A stretch of 64,000 nucleotides of DNA from Zhengella sedimenti (GCF_046506625.1 NZ_JBKFFP010000004.1:186001-250000), one strand, 5' to 3'; positions 1-9,631 are shown, numbered from the stretch's first letter. Made by a program: numbers and translations. Notes: generated from the sequence alone by a model not told the origin.

Positions 1-15
1 ACGCAAGCGAGGCGG

Positions 16-348
16 TCAGTGCATGCTGGCCTCGCGTGGCACATAGCGGCCGTTGCTCATTCCCGCGAAATATTCGCGGACCTGGGGATGACGCACCGGT
101 TCGCCGCTTTCGTCGGGCAGCAGGTTCTGCTCCGACACATACGCCACGTATTCGGTTTCGGCGTTCTCGGCGAAGAGGTGGTAGTAGGGCTGGTCCTTTC
201 GGGGCCGGATTTCCGGCGGAATGGCCTGATACCATTCCTCTGTGTTGGCGAAGACCGGATCGACATCGAACACGACACCGCGGAACGGAAAAAGGCGGTG
301 CCGGACAACCTGTCCGATCTGGAACTTGGCTTGGTTGATCATCGTCAT
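16..348 (-). CDS. hspQ: Heat shock protein HspQ (YccV-like, hemimethylated-DNA-binding family)
   Basis: About 110 residues, matching the small single-domain HspQ/YccV family. The N-terminus (KFQIGQVVRHRLFPFRGVV) and the later PYYHLF stretch are family hallmarks. In E. coli the protein binds hemimethylated DNA and acts as a specificity factor for Lon protease; that role is known for the family, not shown here. The ATG at 348 is preferred because GGGGAG lies about 10 nt upstream. A TTG at 357 is also open but has the GGGGAG too close. The gene stands alone, divergent from the AEC carrier, with about 290 bp between them. Confidence 0.88.
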   Translation of the reverse strand: MTMINQAKFQIGQVVRHRLFPFRGVVFDVDPVFANTEEWYQAIPPEIRPRKDQPYYHLFAENAETEYVAYVSEQNLLPDESGEPVRHPQVREYFAGMSNGRYVPREASMH

Positions 349-636
349 CTGCTTCAAACTCCCCGTTAATTATGTGGGGCTGGCGCCGGTGCGATCAATA
401 CCCCGAAAGGCCGCATGTCCGCTTTGCCGGCTCATCTTGGCACAGGGAAATGAACCGGCCATGAACCGGAGCCTGATTGTGGGCGGTGCACGGCCGGACT
501 GATCCGGCAGTGAAGGTTTTTCCAACCGGCCAGGCGTGACGGAACAGGCGTCCCGGTGTATGGGGAAGCGATGGTCCGGCCGTGTCCGCCGGGCATTCGC
601 CGCCTTTCCTGTCGCAACAGCCCGTCCTGTCCCTCC

Positions 637-1599
637 ATGAGCAATGTCATTGGCCTCGTTCTGCCATTCTTCGGGCTGATCCTCCTCGGTTTCGTTGTTG
701 CGCGAATCACCCGCAAGCCGCTGATCGAAACCGGCTGGATGAACACCTTCATCATCTATATCGCGCTGCCGGCCCTGTTCTTCCAGCTTCTCTCCAAGAC
801 GCCGATCGAGAAGCTGACCGAATGGGGCTACATCTTCGGATCCGTCTTCTCCACTTATGTCGTCTTCGCGCTGATGTTCGTCTGGTCGGCGATCCGCTCG
901 CGCGGCGAGATCGCCCAGAGCACGATCAAGGGCCTGGCCGCGGCCTATGGCAATATCGGCTACATGGGGCCGGGGCTTGCCCTGCTGGCTCTGGGACAGG
1001 ACGCGGCCGTTCCGGTCGCCCTGATCTTCTGTTTCGAGAACATCCTCCATTTCGCGATCGCACCGCTGATGATGGGGCTGGCCGGCGGCACGGATGAACC
1101 GCCTTTGCGCATCGCCCTCGGCGTCGTGCGCAAGATCGCGCTGCATCCCTTCATCCTGGCGACCGTGGCGGGCGTCGGCGCCGCGGCGTTTCACGTAACG
1201 CCGCCGCTGCCGCTGGAGCGCCTGTTGCAATATCTCGCCAATGCGGCTGCGCCCTGCGCGCTCTTCGTCATGGGCGTGACGCTTGCCCTGCGGCCATTGA
1301 CGCGAATGCCGGCCGAGATCGGCCTCATCGTGCCGCTGAAACTGCTTGTCCATCCGCTGATCTGCTGGGTGACGCTGAGCTGGGTGGGGAATTTCGACCC
1401 GGTCTGGGTCTGGTCCGCCGTACTGCTGGCCGGGCTTCCGACCGCCACCAACGTCTTTGTCATAGCCCAGCAATACGGGGTCTGGGTGGAGCGCGCCTCG
1501 GCAACGATCCTGGTGACGACGACGTTGTCGGTGCTTTCCGTGACCGGGCTACTGCTGCTGGTGACGGGCGGTCATCTTCCGGCCGACCTCTTTCCCTAG
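637..1599 (+). CDS. AEC-family auxin-efflux-like carrier
   Basis: A roughly 320-residue integral membrane protein with about ten hydrophobic segments. It begins MSNVIGLVLPFFGLILLGF and has the internal two-fold pattern of the auxin efflux carrier (AEC, Mem_trans) family, which exports or imports small carboxylates in bacteria (malonate and malate carriers are known members). The ATG at 637 is chosen because the upstream extension is basic and not membrane-like. The 3' end overlaps the convergent flavin monooxygenase gene by 51 bp (1549-1599). Substrate is unknown. Confidence 0.85.
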   Translation: MSNVIGLVLPFFGLILLGFVVARITRKPLIETGWMNTFIIYIALPALFFQLLSKTPIEKLTEWGYIFGSVFSTYVVFALMFVWSAIRSRGEIAQSTIKGLAAAYGNIGYMGPGLALLALGQDAAVPVALIFCFENILHFAIAPLMMGLAGGTDEPPLRIALGVVRKIALHPFILATVAGVGAAAFHVTPPLPLERLLQYLANAAAPCALFVMGVTLALRPLTRMPAEIGLIVPLKLLVHPLICWVTLSWVGNFDPVWVWSAVLLAGLPTATNVFVIAQQYGVWVERASATILVTTTLSVLSVTGLLLLVTGGHLPADLFP

Positions 1600-2784
1600 G
1601 CTTCGCAGGTCATCGGCGAAGCGGCCGAAACCGGTTCCCGGTGCCATTCCCTCGCGCATGAAGAATCCGCGCAGGGGTGGCAGCGAGCGCAACAGGGCAA
1701 GTCCGGCGCTGCGCGCGATCTGGGCTGGCAGGAAATCCGACAGGAGCGTTCCGTTCAGCGCGTTGACGGCGCCGGCACGCGCCAGGATATCGGGACGCCG
1801 GCGAGCGGTGTAACGGGCCAGCACCTCCGGCGCGCCGGGATCGCCGGCGCCTTCCAGCACTGAGGCAAGGTCCGTCACGTCGCGAAGACCGAGGTTCAGG
1901 CCCTGCGCGCCGATCGGCGGAAAGACGTGGGCGGCCTCGCCGACAAGCGCGATGCGCCGCGCCGCGAATGCTGACGGAAGGGTCGCGCTCAGCGGCCATG
2001 GCTGGCGCGGTCCCGGATGCGATATCTTGCCCAGCATGGAATCCAGGCGCTGCTCCAACGCCATGCAGAAGGCGTCTTCGGCCAGACCGGCAAGGCGTTC
2101 CGCCTCGTCCGGTGCGCTCACCCAGACGAGACTGGACCGGTGCGGATCGGCAAGCGGGACCTGCGTGACGGGGCCGTGTTCGGTATGCAGTTCGGTGGAG
2201 GTATCCTCATGCGGCCGTTCATGGTGAAAGGTCGTGACCAGGGCGACCTGCGGCAACGGGCGGCTTCGCACGTGAATGCCGGCGGCCTCGCGCCCGGGCG
2301 AAGCGCGGCCGTCTGCGGCGACGCCAAGCCTGCCCCTCAGCATATGGCCGTCGCCAAGCGACACGCTGACGCCGTCCTCCTCCGGCATCCACGATGTCAC
2401 CGCCTGTTCATGACGCCGGATGGTGCCAGAAGACGCCACCGCCGCGGCAAGGAGTTCGTTGAGCCGGCGATTGGCGATGTTGTAGCCGAAGGCATCCTCT
2501 CCGATTTCGCCCGCCCGGAACGTGACGGTTGGGCTGCGGATCAGCCGCCGCGTCGCGTCGACGATCCGCATGGTGCGCAGGGGCGCCGCGTCGGCGTCTG
2601 CGATGTCAACGCCAAGGCCGCGCAGAAAAGCGATGCCGGGCATCATGATGGCCGTTGTGCGCAGATCACCGGCGTTGGCGGGCGGACCGGCAAGTGCCAC
2701 GGTCCAGCCAGCCTGCGCAAGCGCCAGCGCAGCCGCCATGCCGGCCGGCCCGGCCCCAACGATGACGATATCGGTCTGCGCCAT
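1549..2784 (-). CDS. FAD-dependent UbiH/UbiF-family monooxygenase
   Basis: 411 residues, the usual size for the ubiquinone-biosynthesis hydroxylases. The N-terminus carries the dinucleotide-binding GAGPAGMAAALALA at residues 10-23. The C-terminal half has the FAD-contacting GEAAHVFPPIGAQGLNLGLRD typical of UbiH/UbiF/VisC proteins. These enzymes hydroxylate the ring of the polyprenyl-phenol precursors of ubiquinone with NAD(P)H and O2. Assignment to one exact hydroxylation step is not possible from sequence by eye. It converges on the AEC carrier gene and is transcribed away from pcs. Confidence 0.85.
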   Translation of the reverse strand: MAQTDIVIVGAGPAGMAAALALAQAGWTVALAGPPANAGDLRTTAIMMPGIAFLRGLGVDIADADAAPLRTMRIVDATRRLIRSPTVTFRAGEIGEDAFGYNIANRRLNELLAAAVASSGTIRRHEQAVTSWMPEEDGVSVSLGDGHMLRGRLGVAADGRASPGREAAGIHVRSRPLPQVALVTTFHHERPHEDTSTELHTEHGPVTQVPLADPHRSSLVWVSAPDEAERLAGLAEDAFCMALEQRLDSMLGKISHPGPRQPWPLSATLPSAFAARRIALVGEAAHVFPPIGAQGLNLGLRDVTDLASVLEGAGDPGAPEVLARYTARRRPDILARAGAVNALNGTLLSDFLPAQIARSAGLALLRSLPPLRGFFMREGMAPGTGFGRFADDLRSLGKEVGRKMTARHQQQ

Positions 2785-2991
2785 GCGATCTCCCGTGAAA
2801 AACGATCAGCCGGTGGCTGGTAGTCTCTGGTCTTGTCGGCTCGTATATGGCAGCACAAGGGCCTGCGGCAATGGGAAGCCGGCAGGCGGCATCGGTCTTG
2901 TCCAGGGGCAAATGCGCGCACAACGCTTTCCCGCACCGGAACAAGGAGGGGACATGGCGGCGATGACGGATTCCTCCGCGGGAGCGGGCAG

Positions 2992-3738
2992 GTGAAGCGT
3001 CCCCTGTTCTCCCGGCCGACCGGCAAGAAGGTGACATGGCCGCAGGCCAAGGCCTTTTCCGTTCACCTGCTGACGGCGTCCGGTTCCTTCCTGGCCTTCC
3101 TGTCCCTCGTCGCCTGCGCGGAGGAGCAGTGGACGGCGATGTTCCTCTGGCTGGGGCTCGCCCTGTTCGTCGACGGGATCGACGGGCCCATGGCGCGCAA
3201 GCTCCAGGTCAAGGAAGTCCTGCCAACCTGGTCCGGCGACATGCTCGACAACATCATCGACTATGTCACCTACGTGCTGATACCGGCCTTCGCGCTCTAC
3301 AATCGCGGCTTCATGGGCGAGGGGCTGTCCTTCCTGTCGGCCGCGATCATCGTCGTGTCCAGCGCCATCTACTACGCCGACACTTCGATGAAGACGAAGG
3401 AGAACTTCTTCAAGGGATTCCCCGTCGTCTGGAACATGCTCGTCTTCACGCTGTTCGTGATCGAACCCGGCGAATGGACCTCGTTCGCGGCGGTCGTCTT
3501 CTCGGCGGTCCTGACCTTCCTGCCGGTCAATTTCCTGCACCCGGTCCGCGTCAAGCGGCTCCGCGAGATCAACCTGCCGGTCTTCCTGGCATGGTGCGCC
3601 CTCGGTGTCGTGGCGCTCGTGGAAGGCTTGCAGGCCAGTTTCTGGGTCAAGGTGGGCATATCGATCACCGGCCTCTACCTCTACTGGATCGGCGCCATCA
3701 TGCAGCTGTTTCCCAATCTCGGCAAAAGGAGTTCGTGA
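2992..3738 (+). CDS. pcs: Phosphatidylcholine synthase (CDP-choline pathway)
   Basis: About 248 residues with multiple membrane segments. It contains the CDP-alcohol phosphotransferase motif DG-xx-AR-x(n)-G-xxx-D-xxx-D, visible as DGIDGPMARK followed by SGDMLDNIID. FSVHLLTASGSFLAFLSLVA, ALFVDGIDGP and YYADTSMKTKENFF are characteristic of bacterial Pcs. The enzyme condenses CDP-diacylglycerol with free choline to give phosphatidylcholine in the inner membrane, a hallmark of many plant- or animal-associated alphaproteobacteria. A GTG at 2992 is chosen because it gives the usual N-terminal length. A second GTG at 3031 would remove 13 residues. Confidence 0.9.
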   Translation: MKRPLFSRPTGKKVTWPQAKAFSVHLLTASGSFLAFLSLVACAEEQWTAMFLWLGLALFVDGIDGPMARKLQVKEVLPTWSGDMLDNIIDYVTYVLIPAFALYNRGFMGEGLSFLSAAIIVVSSAIYYADTSMKTKENFFKGFPVVWNMLVFTLFVIEPGEWTSFAAVVFSAVLTFLPVNFLHPVRVKRLREINLPVFLAWCALGVVALVEGLQASFWVKVGISITGLYLYWIGAIMQLFPNLGKRSS

Positions 3739-3740
3739 CA

Positions 3741-4718
3741 ATGCACAAGGCTGTTCGCGTTCATGAAACCGGCGGGCCCGACGTCCTGCGCTACGAGGAT
3801 GTGGAGACGCCGTCGCCCGCCAGCGGCGAGGCGCTGGTGCGGCACACGGCCATCGGGCTGAATTTCATCGACACCTATTTCCGCACCGGGCTCTATCCTG
3901 CGCCGGCCGGGCTGCCCTTCATTCCCGGCAACGAGGGCGCCGGGGTCGTCGAGGCTGTCGGCGAAGGGGTGACGGACCTCGCCGTTGGCGATCGCGTGGC
4001 GTATGCAGCCGGCCTTGGCGCCTATGCGGAGAAACGGGTCATCCCGGCCGACCGGCTGGTGAAGATTCCGGACGGTGTCAGTGACGAGCAGGCCGCCGGC
4101 ATGATGCTCAAGGGCATGACCGCGTGGTACCTGCTGCGCCGGACCCACGCGGTGAAGCCGGGCGAGACGATCCTCTTCCATGCCGCCGCCGGCGGTGTCG
4201 GCCTGATCGCGGGGCAATGGGCCAAGCACCTGGGTGCGAACGTCATCGGCACGGCCGGTTCGCCCGACAAGATCGAACTGGCGCTCGCGCATGGCTATGA
4301 CGAGGTGATCAACTACCGCGACCAGGATTTCGTGGCGGAAGTGGCCCGCCTGACGGGGGGCAAGAAATGCGACGTTGTCTATGATTCGGTGGGCAAGGAT
4401 ACCTATCCGGGATCGCTGGATTGCCTGAAGCCGTTCGGCCTCTTCGTCTCCTTCGGGCAATCGTCCGGGCCCATCGAGGGGTTCAACCTGGCGCATCTGA
4501 GCCAGAAGGGCTCGCTCTTCGCCACGCGTCCCACGCTGTTCACCTATGTCGCGGCGCGCGAAGATCTCGTACAGGCGGCCGGTGAACTGTTTGACCTCGT
4601 CGCGCGTGGAATCGTGACGATCAACATCAACCAGCGCTACGCGCTGAAGGACGCCGCGCAGGCCCATCGCGACCTGGAAGGCCGCAAGACGACCGGCACC
4701 ACGGTACTCGTCCCGTGA
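3741..4718 (+). CDS. NADPH:quinone oxidoreductase, QOR/zeta-crystallin type
   Basis: 325 residues of the medium-chain dehydrogenase/reductase superfamily without the zinc ligands of alcohol dehydrogenases. It opens MHKAVRVHETGGPDVLRYED, has GNEGAGVVEAVGEGV in the catalytic domain and the nucleotide-binding AAAGGVGLIAGQWAKHLGA in the Rossmann domain. The family reduces quinones or activated double bonds with NADPH. It starts two bases after the pcs stop, so the two genes are very likely co-transcribed. Confidence 0.88.
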   Translation: MHKAVRVHETGGPDVLRYEDVETPSPASGEALVRHTAIGLNFIDTYFRTGLYPAPAGLPFIPGNEGAGVVEAVGEGVTDLAVGDRVAYAAGLGAYAEKRVIPADRLVKIPDGVSDEQAAGMMLKGMTAWYLLRRTHAVKPGETILFHAAAGGVGLIAGQWAKHLGANVIGTAGSPDKIELALAHGYDEVINYRDQDFVAEVARLTGGKKCDVVYDSVGKDTYPGSLDCLKPFGLFVSFGQSSGPIEGFNLAHLSQKGSLFATRPTLFTYVAAREDLVQAAGELFDLVARGIVTININQRYALKDAAQAHRDLEGRKTTGTTVLVP

Positions 4719-4823
4719 TTTGCCGGGAAAATGGTTGAAGCTGTTTCAAGGCAGGGATGGCTAAAGCCTTCGGGAACAGCCGATAGACTGCCGTCGTGTC
4801 ATCGGAGTGGGGGGTAGGGCCGG

Positions 4824-6395
4824 TTGAGCGCAGTGTCAGCAGACAGCAATGGACGTCTACTTGATGTCGAGGGACTGACAAAGGTCTTCGGCACGCTGGT
4901 CGCCAACGACCACGTCGACCTGTCCATCGCGCCGGGCGAGATCCATGCGCTTCTCGGCGAGAACGGCGCCGGCAAATCCACGTTCGTGAAAATGCTGTTC
5001 GGTTCGCTGGAACCCAACGAGGGCGTGATCCGCTGGAAGGGCGTGCCGCAGGCGATCACCTCGCCGAACATGGCGCGCCAACTGGGCATCGGCATGGTCT
5101 TCCAGCATTTCTCGCTGTTCGAGGCCCTGTCGGCCGCCGAGAACATCGCGCTTGCGCTGGACCGCTCGACGCCGTTGGCGCAGATCGCTGACAGTGCCCG
5201 CAAGCTCTCCGTCGAATACGGCCTGCCGCTGGACCCGCATGCACTCGTCGGCGACCTGTCCGTCGGCGAGAGGCAGCGTATCGAGATCATCCGCTGCCTG
5301 CTGCAGAAGCCGGAACTGATCATCCTCGACGAGCCGACCTCGGTGCTGACGCCGCAGGAAGCCGACAAGCTGTTCGAGACGCTGGAGCGCCTGCGCGAGG
5401 AGGGCAAGTCGATCCTCTACATCTCGCACCGCCTGGAAGAAGTGAAACGGCTGTGCGACCGTGCAACCGTCTTGCGGCATGGCAAGGTCGTGGAGCATTG
5501 CAATCCGCGCGACGAGACCGCCGCGTCGCTGGCGCGCATGATGGTGGGCGAGGAAATCCAGACCGTCTCGCGGCCCGCGCCCGCGGGCGGCGAGGGCGAT
5601 CCCCTTCTGGAGATCAACAGCCTTTCGCGCCCCGCGGCGACACCGTTCTCGGTTCCGCTGCGCGACATCACGCTGACGGTGCGCGCAGGTCACGTGATCG
5701 GCATTGCAGGCGTTGCCGGCAACGGGCAGGGCGAGTTCTTCGAGGCGGTGTCGGGCGAGGTGCGCCAGGACGAACCGGCATCGGTGCGCATTCGCGGAAC
5801 AGACGCCGGATACCTCGACATCTCGGCTCGACGCAGGCTCGGCGCTGGTTTCGTGCCCGAGGAACGGCTCGGACATGGCGCGGCACCGGGGCTGCCGCTG
5901 TCGCAGAACCTGCTGCTGTCGCGCCATGCGACCGACCGGGAGACCTATCTCGGTCCGCTCGGCACGGTGAATTCGGCAGCGCTGGCCGATGGCGCGCGGC
6001 GGATTTCCAAGGCGATGGACGTGCGCAAGAGCGGCGACGACCCGGAAGCGTCCGCACTTTCGGGCGGCAATCTCCAGAAATTCATCATAGGCCGCGAGAT
6101 GGACCGTCAGCCGGCGGTCATGATCGTCAACCAGCCGACATGGGGTGTGGATGCCGGTGCCGCGGCACGCATCCGCCAGGCGCTCATCGAACTGGCCCGC
6201 AAGGGCTCGGCAGTGCTTGTGATCAGCCAGGATCTCGACGAACTCTTCGAAATGTCCGACGCGATTGCCGTGATGCACAATGGCCGCCTGTCCGATCCCC
6301 TCCCGATCGGCGAGGCGACGTTCGAGAACATCGGACTGCTGATGGGTGGTGCCGAACCCGGCCACAGGGCCACGCCGCACGCGGAGGGGGCATGA
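4824..6395 (+). CDS. BMP-type (nucleoside/sugar) ABC transporter, duplicated ATPase subunit
   Basis: 523 residues with two ABC modules, like RbsA and the NupA/YufO proteins. Module 1 has Walker A GENGAGKST (residues 45-53), signature LSVGERQRIEI and Walker B LIILDEPTSVLTPQE. Module 2 has a degenerate P-loop (GVAGNGQGEF, lacking GKS/T) and signature LSGGNLQKFIIGRE, the usual asymmetry of this family. It energises import by the two permeases that follow. The predicted start is TTG at 4824; GTG at 4833 is an alternative. The stop overlaps the next start (ATGA). Confidence 0.92.
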   Translation: MSAVSADSNGRLLDVEGLTKVFGTLVANDHVDLSIAPGEIHALLGENGAGKSTFVKMLFGSLEPNEGVIRWKGVPQAITSPNMARQLGIGMVFQHFSLFEALSAAENIALALDRSTPLAQIADSARKLSVEYGLPLDPHALVGDLSVGERQRIEIIRCLLQKPELIILDEPTSVLTPQEADKLFETLERLREEGKSILYISHRLEEVKRLCDRATVLRHGKVVEHCNPRDETAASLARMMVGEEIQTVSRPAPAGGEGDPLLEINSLSRPAATPFSVPLRDITLTVRAGHVIGIAGVAGNGQGEFFEAVSGEVRQDEPASVRIRGTDAGYLDISARRRLGAGFVPEERLGHGAAPGLPLSQNLLLSRHATDRETYLGPLGTVNSAALADGARRISKAMDVRKSGDDPEASALSGGNLQKFIIGREMDRQPAVMIVNQPTWGVDAGAAARIRQALIELARKGSAVLVISQDLDELFEMSDAIAVMHNGRLSDPLPIGEATFENIGLLMGGAEPGHRATPHAEGA

Positions 6396-7480
6396 TGCGG
6401 ATCGAACTTGTCAAGCGGCCTGGCCATTCGGTCCTGTTCAGCGCCCTGTCACCCTTTGTGGCGCTGGGATTGACCATCATCGCCGGCGCCATCATGTTCG
6501 CGCTTCTGGGCAAGAACCCGGCGGTCGGGCTTTATTCCTATTTCATCGAGCCATTGACGGAAACCTGGTCGCTGCACGAACTGGCGATCAAGGCCGCGCC
6601 GCTGATCCTCATCGCAACCGGCCTGTGCGTCTGCTACCTGTCGAACAACTGGAACATCGGGGCGGAGGGCCAGTTCATCACCGGCGCCATGCTCGGTTCG
6701 CTCCTCCCGGTCATCTTTCCCGGTTTCACCGGTCCGTTCGTGCTGCCGATGATGATCGTCATGGCCATGATCGGTGGCGCCGCCTATGCGGGGATACCTG
6801 CGCTGCTGAAAGTGCGTTTCGGCACCAATGAAATCCTGACGAGCCTCATGCTGGTCTATGTCGCCCAGCTTTTCAACGACTGGCTGGTGCGCGGGCCATG
6901 GCGCAATCCGGAGGGGTTCAGCTTTCCCGGCACGATTTCGTTCCATGCCGATGCGCTGTTGCCTGAAATCCTGCCGGCCTCCGGGCGTGCCAATCTCGGC
7001 ATCGTGCTCGCCATCGTCGCGGCGGTTCTGGTCTGGTTCCTGCTGTCCCGCACGCTGAAGGGCTTCGAGGTGAAGGTTCTCGGCCAGAGTCCGCGCGCCG
7101 GCCGGTTCGCAGGCTTTTCGCCGAAGCGAATGACGCTGTTCGCCTTCCTGGTTTCCGGAGCGCTGGCCGGCCTTGCCGGGATCACGGAAGTTGCCGGCGC
7201 GGTGCAGAGCCTGAACGAGAAGCTTTCCGTCGGCTACGGTTTCACCGCCATCATCGTGGCGTTTCTCGGCCGCCTCAATCCGCTCGGCGTCATCGTGGCC
7301 GGTTTCGTGCTTGCGCTGACCTATCTGGGCGGCGAGGCAGCGCAGATATCGCTTCAGATCTCCGACAAGACCGCGCGCGTCTTCCAGGGCATGCTGCTTT
7401 TCTTCGTACTGGCGAGCGACACGCTCATTCACTACCGCGTGCGCATCGTGCGCGGCGCAGGGGAGGCAAGCCGTGCTTGA
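6392..7480 (+). CDS. BMP-type ABC transporter permease 1
   Basis: About 362 residues of hydrophobic protein with roughly ten membrane segments. NNWNIGAEGQFITGAMLGS is the cytoplasmic-loop signature of branched permeases of the RbsC/YufP type. SVGYGFTAIIVAFLGRLNPLG is conserved in the nucleoside-uptake branch. ATG at 6392 overlaps the ATPase stop by four bases, indicating translational coupling. It pairs with the permease at 7473 to form the inner-membrane channel. Confidence 0.92.
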   Translation: MMRIELVKRPGHSVLFSALSPFVALGLTIIAGAIMFALLGKNPAVGLYSYFIEPLTETWSLHELAIKAAPLILIATGLCVCYLSNNWNIGAEGQFITGAMLGSLLPVIFPGFTGPFVLPMMIVMAMIGGAAYAGIPALLKVRFGTNEILTSLMLVYVAQLFNDWLVRGPWRNPEGFSFPGTISFHADALLPEILPASGRANLGIVLAIVAAVLVWFLLSRTLKGFEVKVLGQSPRAGRFAGFSPKRMTLFAFLVSGALAGLAGITEVAGAVQSLNEKLSVGYGFTAIIVAFLGRLNPLGVIVAGFVLALTYLGGEAAQISLQISDKTARVFQGMLLFFVLASDTLIHYRVRIVRGAGEASRA

Positions 7481-8441
7481 GGCCATCCTTCTGACCGTGG
7501 CCACGGCCGCGACTCCGCTCCTGTTGGCCGCCATCGGCGAACTGGTCGTGGAGCGCTCCGGCGTCCTGAACCTGGGCGTCGAGGGCATGATGCTGATCGG
7601 CGCCGTCACCGGCTTCGGCGTGGCGCTGACGACGGGCTCGCCCTGGCTCGGCGCCATCGCCGCCGTCATTGCCGGCGCGGCCTTTTCGCTGCTGTTCGGT
7701 TTCCTGACATTGACCCTCGTCACCAACCAGGTCGCGACCGGTCTGGCGCTGACCCTGCTCGGTATCGGCCTGTCGGGCCAGCTTGGCGAGTCCTTCGTGG
7801 GCACGCCGGGCGTGCGCATGGAAGCCATCGTCATTCCGGGCCTGACCGGCCTGCCATATGTCGGGCGCCTGCTGTTCGGCCAGGATCCGCTCTTCTATAT
7901 TTCCATCGCGCTGACCGCCGCGACGGCCTGGTTCCTGTTCCGCACGCGGGCAGGCCTGACGCTGCGCGCGGTGGGAGACAGCCATGGCTCGGCCCACGCG
8001 CTGGGCATCAAGGTGATCCTGATCCGTTATCTCGCCGTGATGTTCGGCGGCGCCTGCGCCGGCCTTTCCGGCGCCTACCTGTCGCTGGCCTATACGCCGC
8101 AATGGGTGGAAAACATGACGGCCGGGCGCGGCTGGATCGCACTCGCACTGGTCGTGTTCGCGTCGTGGCGTCCCTGGCGTGTGCTGGCAGGCGCCTACCT
8201 GTTCGGCGCGATCACCATTCTCCAGCTTCACATCCAGGCGATCAGCCTGAACGAACTCGGCTTCCTGCCGGCACCTCTGTTCTGGATGGCGGAAATGGTG
8301 AAATCAGTGCCGTCGCAGTTCCTTTCTGCCTTGCCCTATCTGGCAACGGTGGTGGTGCTTGTGCTTATCTCACGGAACCGGCGGCTGACGATGATGAACA
8401 CACCGGCCTCGCTGGGGCGGCCGTTTGTGCCAGACCGCTAA
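7473..8441 (+). CDS. BMP-type ABC transporter permease 2
   Basis: 322 residues, strongly hydrophobic. The N-terminus contains GELVVERSGVLNLGVEGMML, diagnostic of the second permease (YufQ/NupC-like) of BMP-family transporters. The GTG start at 7473 overlaps the end of permease 1 by 8 bp. VENMTAGRGWIALALVVFA near the C-terminus is another conserved element of this permease family. The start overlap and shared strand place it in one operon with the ATPase and binding protein. Confidence 0.92.
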   Translation: MLEAILLTVATAATPLLLAAIGELVVERSGVLNLGVEGMMLIGAVTGFGVALTTGSPWLGAIAAVIAGAAFSLLFGFLTLTLVTNQVATGLALTLLGIGLSGQLGESFVGTPGVRMEAIVIPGLTGLPYVGRLLFGQDPLFYISIALTAATAWFLFRTRAGLTLRAVGDSHGSAHALGIKVILIRYLAVMFGGACAGLSGAYLSLAYTPQWVENMTAGRGWIALALVVFASWRPWRVLAGAYLFGAITILQLHIQAISLNELGFLPAPLFWMAEMVKSVPSQFLSALPYLATVVVLVLISRNRRLTMMNTPASLGRPFVPDR

Positions 8442-8495
8442 CTATGACAAAAACCGGGAAAGCCCCTCGACATTCACACTCAAGAGGTTGAACAC

Positions 8496-9575
8496 ATGAA
8501 GAAACTGCTTCTCTCCCTTGCCACGGCAACCGTGCTGGGCGCCGCGGCCACATCCGGCGCCCTTGCGCAGATGGACAAGGTCAAGGCCTGCTTCATCTAT
8601 GTCGGCCCCATCGGCGACTTCGGCTGGTCCTACCAGCATCACCAGGGCCTGCTCGCCGTCGAGGAAGCCCTCGGCGACAAGGTGGAAACCGCCTATCTGG
8701 AAAGCGTGCCGGAAGGTGCCGATGCCGAACGCGCCATCGAGCGCTTCGCGCGCTCCGGCTGCAACATCATCTTCACGACGTCCTTCGGCTACATGGATGC
8801 GACCAACAAGGTGGCCGCCAAGTTTCCCGACGTGAAGTTCGAGCACGCCACCGGCTACAAGCGCGAGCATCCGAACGTTGCCACCTACAACGCCCGCTTC
8901 TACGAGGGCCGCTACGTGCAGGGCGTGATCGCTGCCTCGCTGTCCGAGGCCGGCACGGCAGGCTACATCGCATCGTTCCCGATCCCGGAAGTGGTGATGG
9001 GCATCAACGCCTTCATGCTCGGCGCGCAGTCGGTCAATCCGGATTTCAAGGTGAAGGTGGTCTGGGCCAACACCTGGTTCGATCCCGGCAAGGAAGCCGA
9101 CGCCGCCAAGGCGCTGATCGACCAGGGCGCCGACATCATAACGCAGCACACCGATTCCACCGCGCCGATGCAGGTTGCATCCGAGCGTGGCATCAAGGCC
9201 TTCGGCCAGGCCTCCGACATGATCAAGTTCGGGCCCGAAACCCAGCTGACCTCCATCGTCGACAACTGGGCGCCCTACTACATCAAGCGGGTCAAGGCCG
9301 TGCTCGACGGCACCTGGGAACAGGTCGACGTCTGGGCCGGCATGCCGGAAGGCGAAGTCCTGATGGCGCCTTACACCAACATGCCGGATGACCTGAAGGC
9401 CAAGGCCGAGGAAATCGAAGGCAAGATCAAGGACGGCACGTTCCATCCCTTCACCGGCCCAGTGAAGAAGCAGGACGGCTCCGACTGGCTGGCCGAGGGC
9501 GAAGTGGCCGATGACGGCACGCTGCTCGGCATGAACTTCTACGTCCAGGGCGTGGACGACAAGCTGCCGCAATAA
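8496..9575 (+). CDS. BMP-family (PnrA-like) substrate-binding lipoprotein/periplasmic protein
   Basis: 359 residues with a signal peptide (MKKLLLSLATATVLGAAATS, probable cleavage after ALA at about residue 24). The mature part has FIYVGPIGDFGWSYQHHQG and the ITQHTDSTAPMQVA region typical of the BMP/PnrA family, known to bind purine nucleosides. No lipobox cysteine is evident, so a soluble periplasmic form is likely. It is the last gene of the transporter operon, 54 bp after permease 2 with an AAGAGG ribosome site. The substrate here could be a nucleoside or a related compound. Confidence 0.92.
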   Translation: MKKLLLSLATATVLGAAATSGALAQMDKVKACFIYVGPIGDFGWSYQHHQGLLAVEEALGDKVETAYLESVPEGADAERAIERFARSGCNIIFTTSFGYMDATNKVAAKFPDVKFEHATGYKREHPNVATYNARFYEGRYVQGVIAASLSEAGTAGYIASFPIPEVVMGINAFMLGAQSVNPDFKVKVVWANTWFDPGKEADAAKALIDQGADIITQHTDSTAPMQVASERGIKAFGQASDMIKFGPETQLTSIVDNWAPYYIKRVKAVLDGTWEQVDVWAGMPEGEVLMAPYTNMPDDLKAKAEEIEGKIKDGTFHPFTGPVKKQDGSDWLAEGEVADDGTLLGMNFYVQGVDDKLPQ

Positions 9576-9605
9576 GGCAGGAGCAGCTTCCTGAACGAGA
9601 GAGAG

Positions 9606-9631
9606 CGCGGGGCCTCGGGGTCCCGCGTTTT
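9606..9631 (+). terminator. Rho-independent terminator after the BMP transporter operon
   Basis: CGCGGG (9606-9611) pairs perfectly with CCCGCG (9622-9627), extended inward by G-T, C-G and C-G pairs around a TCGG tetraloop. TTTT follows at 9628-9631. It sits between convergent genes, just after the binding-protein gene. Confidence 0.85.

Noticed and set aside
4719..4823. Riboswitch upstream of the nucleoside transporter operon
   Set aside because: No purine or other known aptamer core could be recognised and there is no terminator or sequestering hairpin.
4857..6380. 507-residue minus-strand open frame over the ABC ATPase gene
   Set aside because: The plus strand carries two complete ABC modules. 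The antisense product has no recognisable domain.
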